Origin: Perkinsus olseni
Taxonomy: Eukaryota; Perkinsozoa; Perkinsida; Perkinsidae
Length of the DNA stretch: 10,894 bases
Reading direction: 5' to 3'
NCBI GenBank assembly: GCA_013115135.1
Contig: JABANP010000953.1
Span: 1 to 10,894 of the forward strand
The first letter of the stretch is position 1. Each line of letters opens with the position of its first letter. Shown here in pieces: positions 7,406 through 10,894 of this stretch. Made by a program: the position numbers and the translations under genes. The notes under the pieces are model-generated. The model did not search any database. It was not told where the DNA came from and saw only the letters and a list, made by a program, of their open reading frames with translations.

Positions 7406-7545
7406 ATTCGCCTGAGGCGAATCGCCTCGCCCCGTTATCATCCGCGCCGCGGATTCCGCGGCAGCGTCGTGGGCGGCAGAGAATTCAGACCTTCAGTGCG
7501 TTATGCAGTGAAGGTCTCGGGCCGGAACTCTCGGCCAATGGCCGA
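7406..7545. repeat. Palindromes, third part, including a three-arm unit
   Basis: ATTCGCCT-G-AGGCGAAT (7406-7422) shares an arm with GAGGCG-AAT-CGCCTC (7414-7428). Then GCCGCGG-ATT-CCGCGGC (7446-7462), AGACCTTCA/TGAAGGTCT with a 13-nt loop (7487-7517), and TCGGCCA-A-TGGCCGA (7531-7545). Confidence 0.85.
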
Positions 7546-7671
7546 AAAAATCTTCAGTAAGGCAATTTTTCTGGATACGCCGCAGGTTTTTCGGACCCAG
7601 ACTGATGACACCTATTTTGAAAACAGTATTTTCACCTAGTTTATTACGAAGACTGCGAAAGAGAGGTCGAC

Positions 7672-7810
7672 TCAACGACTGGGACTCCTAGTCGTTGACG
7701 TCATTCTATGTTCTGGCTGAAACGCTCTATGACTGGAACGTAATACACTCCCAGTCTGGGAGTGTATTACTGATGACTGTATTCCCCAGACTGACCAATG
7801 CGTTGTCTGG
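7672..7810. repeat. Palindromes, including the longest perfect one
   Basis: TCAACGACT/AGTCGTTGA with a 9-nt loop (7672-7698). GTAATACACTCCCAG and its complement around a single T (7740-7770, 15-bp arms). CCAGAC/GTCTGG with a 13-nt loop (7786-7810). Confidence 0.9.
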
Positions 7811-7848
7811 ACTCCAAGGGCAGCTACGGCTAGCACTACCGGTACCTG

Positions 7849-8004
7849 TTCCAGAGTCTGGAATCCAGACATTAGTCGCTTCTCAGAAGCGAGCTTCTGT
7901 CGATCGAGATGGAGTCATAGAAAATGAGTCAATCCAGATAGTCATTCAGGATTCCTGAGTGATTATTCAGGTGATTATTCACTCACTTCCTGAGTCAGGA
8001 AGTG
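7849..8004. repeat. Palindromes, right part, with two more shared-arm units
   Basis: TTCCAGA-G-TCTGGAA (7849-7863) shares an arm with GTCTGG-AAT-CCAGAC (7856-7870). TCGCTTCT-C-AGAAGCGA (7876-7892) shares an arm with AGAAGC-GA-GCTTCT (7885-7898). Then TCAGGA-T-TCCTGA (7946-7958), a direct repeat GTGATTATTCA (7959-7969 and 7971-7981), and CACTTCCTGA-G-TCAGGAAGTG (7984-8004). Confidence 0.9.
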
Positions 8005-8121
8005 GTCAGTACTCCGCCGCTTTGAGAGCGCAATAGTTCACGATATCAAACAGTCGAGAATGGCTGCAATATGACGGAGCCGCTCAGCCTGGGCCGAGCA
8101 AATGGGCATTCTTTCCATTCT

Positions 8122-8169
8122 TATTATTTCTTTCCCATTTCTTTCCGGAAAGAAATGGAAAGAAATGGG
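8122..8169. repeat. Purine/pyrimidine hairpin, copy 2
   Basis: CCATTTCTTTCC directly abuts its complement GGAAAGAAATGG (8135-8158, no spacer). An outer arm TTTCTTTCC (8127-8135) matches GGAAAGAAA (8157-8165) with one bulged C. The 10-bp unit GGAAAGAAAT is tandemly repeated, so several pairing registers are possible. A smaller TTTCC-A-GGAAA follows at 8190-8200. The copy lies in the 5' region of the 8227 gene. Confidence 0.85.
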
Positions 8170-8226
8170 TAGGAGGAAACTATCACTTTGTTTCCAGGAA
8201 AGAAAGAACCCTGCAACCCGTTCATC

Positions 8227-10894
8227 ATGAACCCCCCTCCGGAAGCCGAGGCTAAGCTAGATGGCCAGCAGTTGATAGCCGAAGCTCGAGCTTCACATCT
8301 CCCTGATATTTGCGAAACTCCCTCAGAAGGCCAACGTCTTAAGATCAGAGATTGTACTATGTGGGGGATGCTCCATAGCTGCTTGATCTTCCCTTGTTCG
8401 AAGGCGATGATGTGCTGTATATGCAAAACATGCTTCAATACTGAGAGGTCGAAGGCCTCCAGGAACAAGGTCAGGTGCGGTAAGCTATTCCCTTGCGAGG
8501 AATTCAGCTGGTACAACGGACTCCGAGCATATGCTAAGCATGCAACTAATCCGGCGGCCCACCACGTGGACGAGGTCTATATCGAGGGTATTGAAAGCGA
8601 AAATAGGTACAATAACCTATACCCTATCGTCACTATCCAAGATGAGGCGCTCTGTGGCCTTACTATGGCCCAGCTTATGAACACTGTAGGCCTCCAAGAC
8701 TTCCCCGGCAGCTTTGGTGAGGTGGTGAAAAGGCTGCGCAAGTTTGTACTCCACCGAGAGTCTCTCGCCATCGAAGAACTCGATAATTATAGTCGGCCAT
8801 CCAACCCTCTCGGTCCGGTCGGTGGCTTCCTACAGGATAAGATCGGAAGGGTTGTATTTTGGCAGGCCAACGCTAGGCTTGAGCATATGCCGGGTTTTGA
8901 TGCCGCCCGCCCTTACGTAGTGTGGCAAAACACGTGCCCCCTTGACCCGGAGCTAGAAGCGGCTCTAGCACAAAGAATAGCAGAGCTGGAGCTTGGGCAT
9001 GGACGCCAAGCTCACCCCTCCCCTGCCGAGAGCTCACGCAGCGGACAGCAGCGTGCTGGTTGCAAGGACTCCGGCCGCTGGAGAGCGCCTTTCTCGCCTG
9101 TAGGAGATAGCCGTTATACGATAGGTAGTGAAGGATGAATACGCGGCATAACTGGGCACCGAAGTATCAGGAACTAGGGTTCTATTTCAGATGCAACCGA
9201 TGCCGGGATTCCTGACTCGTCTGGACGCTAACCGCAACGGCAACTGCCTGCAAGCCCAGTCGAAAGTGTCCCAGCTGGGTGCCCTGTCGAACACGATCAG
9301 CCAGGAAGCTACCGCATGCATTATCGTCCGGAACATTCCCCGATGCTGTGCGGCCCAGAAGGCCCCAATGTTCGCGATCAAGCAGAAGGCCATCCCAGTA
9401 ACATGCAGGATATCAGAATGATAGACTCTGACCATTCCACGGGAATGTTCAGAGCTCAAGGAGGGGAGGGAGCCGGAAGTTCATTTGGTAATAAAGTTGG
9501 ACGGTGGTGCGGCCATCGGAGTCTGTCGGTTCGTCTGATTCTCAAATGTTACTAACAATTTCATAGGTACCTCGTTTCGCCCCCGCCCGCTGTTACTGGG
9601 CCTTCCCCATTATTGTCGCACCCCTGAGGAGTTTCTGAGAGATATGTATGGCCAGGATGCAAATCGCAACTGGTCTGATGGAGGATATAGCAGCTCAGTC
9701 AGTATGCCAGCGACCTCGGGGCATCATCAGCACCAGTCTGCTAGGTGAGCCCGATCCTCAAGAGAATGGCACTCTGTTGAACCTGCTGTTCCGCGTTGGA
9801 TTTCAGGGAAGGCCAAAGAAGGAAGGATCAACATGCTCACCGAGATGATGGCTGGCTCCGGAAGGATGATCGGTGTCAAGACTGGCATTGCCGACGTAAT
9901 GACATATATCCAGACAAGTCCAGGTCGGATGCTTTCAAGCATATCGTTCCGGAAGGCCATCAGTACATTGCGAAAGGTAGTAACGCTTCTTTCGTATCGT
10001 ATAATGCAAACGGGTCCCCTGCTCAGCTCCGGTCATAGATGTACCAAAAGATCAGACGGTAGAGATCCTTGCTCAAGTTCAATCTTCTGCTCAAGTTGAA
10101 CACCGCATTGAAGCTCCGGATTTGCTGACTCCAGCCGAGCCTGAGTTGAGAAGGCCGCACTCAAGACCTCAGCATCCGCCCCATATGAGTCCAACTCGCC
10201 CTGAGAATTGTGAATGCTCAGGTGGCGAGCCTACTCAGAGGCTCGCCATTGATGTTCGGCATCCGCGGAGACCAGACAGCGAGCTTCCAACCCCAGCGAA
10301 TCCGGTTACCACTGCAGTTGGCCGAGCAGAACCTTCAAGCAGTCCTAACTCTCCAACCAAGAAGGCCACCATCAACCGCGGAAGACGTCGCCAAGCTCCT
10401 GAGGGTATTGATGCAGAAAGTTTATTTTCTATGCCGTGGCTGGGCGCCGACCGTCGTCGCATCGAGCACGACCCGGAGCGCACGTTCTGGCCGGCCAGAA
10501 TCGAGCTGCCGTTTTTCAAGATGCTTCCTCGGACTAGTCGTGCGGAACTCAGGAACCGAAGGCCAACCGACCGTAGCTTTGTCATCGAGGGTGAAGATTA
10601 TGCCTACATGGGGGCAGCTGAGTACGAAGACGACTCGAGGATAGCCCGCTGGCGCCGTGTGCTGGACTCTCTGGAGGAGGCCAATCTCATCTGCCCTCTT
10701 GACAAGGGAAATTTGTCGTCCATCTCCCATCAATTGGTCGCCGGCGGGGCGATTCCAAAGGCGAAGGCCAACCAAGTCGGCTGCGTCGCAATTTTGACAG
10801 GTCTCTACAGTGGGTCCCAGGGACAGTTTGCACTGAATGTCCCCACAGCTGGGACAATATTGGACTGGTTGGCCGATGGGGAGCTTGGTGTCCT
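8227..10894 (+). CDS. Spliced orphan gene, at least 5 exons, at least 775 aa, 3' end beyond the window
   Basis: Exons 8227-9124, 9275-9487, 9567-9744, 9807-9976 and 10027 to the window end. All are joined at GT-AG sites with matching phases, giving one open frame of 775 codons. ATG 8227 follows an in-frame TAG at 8170-8172. Residues 1-300 look folded and include a Cys cluster (C43, C52, C57, C63, C64, C66, C69, C84, C90, then H105, H112, H113) that could bind zinc; a hydrophobic/Gly-rich part follows (SRPSNPLGPVGGFLQDKIG). Residues about 300-600 are low-complexity, rich in Pro, His, Gln, Ser and Arg. Residues about 600-775 look folded again (EDYAYMGAAEYEDDSRIARW, LNVPTAGTILDWLADGELG). The first join (9125-9274) is the least certain: without it the first ORF stops at 9136-9138 (316-codon open frame), and the downstream exons could be a separate gene starting at ATG 9316. 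Exon 5 is strongly coding on its own. No family recognised. Confidence 0.55.
9125..9274 (+). other. Predicted intron 1 of the 8227 gene
   Basis: Donor GTAGTG, branch-like CTAAC at 9228-9232, acceptor TGTCCCAG ending at 9274; 150 nt, phase 1. A competing acceptor, CTATTTCAG ending at 9190, is stronger by eye but leads to an in-frame stop (TAA 9229-9231) after 14 codons. That product could be a short isoform or the real end of the first gene. Confidence 0.35.
9488..9566 (+). other. Predicted intron 2 of the 8227 gene
   Basis: Donor GTAATA, a textbook TACTAAC branch point at 9550-9556, and acceptor TTTCATAG ending at 9566; 79 nt, phase 1. This is the best-formed intron in the window and a strong sign of eukaryotic splicing. 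Confidence 0.75.
9745..9806 (+). other. Predicted intron 3 of the 8227 gene
   Basis: Donor AG|GTGAGC and acceptor TTGGATTTCAG ending at 9806; 62 nt, phase 2. The downstream exon opens at once with GGAAGGCCA. Confidence 0.7.
9977..10026 (+). other. Predicted intron 4 of the 8227 gene
   Basis: Donor AAAG|GTAGTA, possible branch TATAAT, acceptor TCCCCTGCTCAG ending at 10026; 50 nt, phase 1. It removes the TAA at 10002-10004 that would otherwise close the frame of the long last exon. Confidence 0.65.

Larger units (their letters stand above)
6720..8226. other. 1.5-kb intergenic region packed with palindromes
   Basis: Small open frames here (for example 7493-7675 minus and 7695-7958 plus) run through perfect inverted repeats and are not convincing genes. 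The region instead carries at least 20 hairpins, listed separately, plus the tRNA-like relic at its left edge and a purine/pyrimidine hairpin at its right edge. GC-rich and AT-rich palindromes are mixed, so this is not simple low complexity. Confidence 0.7.

Noticed and set aside
7600..7623. CTGATGA followed by GAAA, as in a hammerhead ribozyme core
   Set aside because: The bases between the two motifs cannot form stem II, and no flanking helices fit.
7695..7958. 87-codon plus-strand open frame
   Set aside because: It runs straight through four perfect palindromes, including the 31-nt one, so the sequence is explained by the inverted repeats.
6900..8010. Could the hairpin array be a CRISPR array or rho-independent terminators?
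   Set aside because: The palindromes share no repeat unit, have no regular spacing and lack T-tracts; the window is also eukaryotic in its gene structure.
6530..8184. 12-mer GAGGAAACTATC present in two places
   Set aside because: A few shared 12-mers are expected by chance in 11 kb, and the order relative to the hairpins differs at the two sites.

Overview
This window looks like nuclear DNA from a unicellular eukaryote. Base composition is balanced. Open frames are joined by short GT-AG introns of about 50-150 nt, one of which has a textbook TACTAAC branch point. Start sites fit single ATGs, with no ribosome-binding sites or operon-like packing. No protein here matches a family I can name, so the taxon stays open. 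A perkinsid/alveolate protist would fit the general look, but nothing in the window proves it.

Layout. (a) 1-551: 3' terminal exon of a plus-strand gene that starts left of the window. (b) 552-2899: mostly non-coding, with two near-identical 18-bp repeats 36 bp apart, a stop-interrupted coding-like stretch (about 905-1595) that reads like a decayed gene, and a few weak small ORFs. (c) 2900-3922: a clean intronless gene for a 340-aa helical orphan protein, followed at once by a cluster of AT-rich palindromes. (d) 4102-5410: probable minus-strand coding: a two-exon gene (4934 to 4102) and an 82-aa ORF (5410 to 5162). (e) 6039-6719: a 226-aa orphan ORF whose tail runs through a purine/pyrimidine hairpin. 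(f) 6720-8226: no protein gene. It holds a tRNA-like A-box/B-box relic and a very dense array of perfect palindromes. (g) 8227 to beyond 10894: a spliced gene of at least five exons (at least 775 codons), with a Cys-rich N-terminal part, a long low-complexity middle and a folded-looking C-terminal part that runs off the window.

The strongest unexplained signal is the palindrome population between 3.9 and 8.2 kb. More than 30 hairpins, each of different sequence and nearly all with an odd-length centre, lie between the genes and are largely missing from the convincing coding exons. Two of them, 442 bp apart, follow exactly the same three-arm template with different arm sequences. The second signal is the octamer GAAGGCCA: 13 copies, 12 on the plus strand, read in all three codon frames and also found outside genes. 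The third is a set of orphan proteins with no recognisable family.

All gene models are by eye from splice signals, phase and codon look. None has been checked by search or transcript data.
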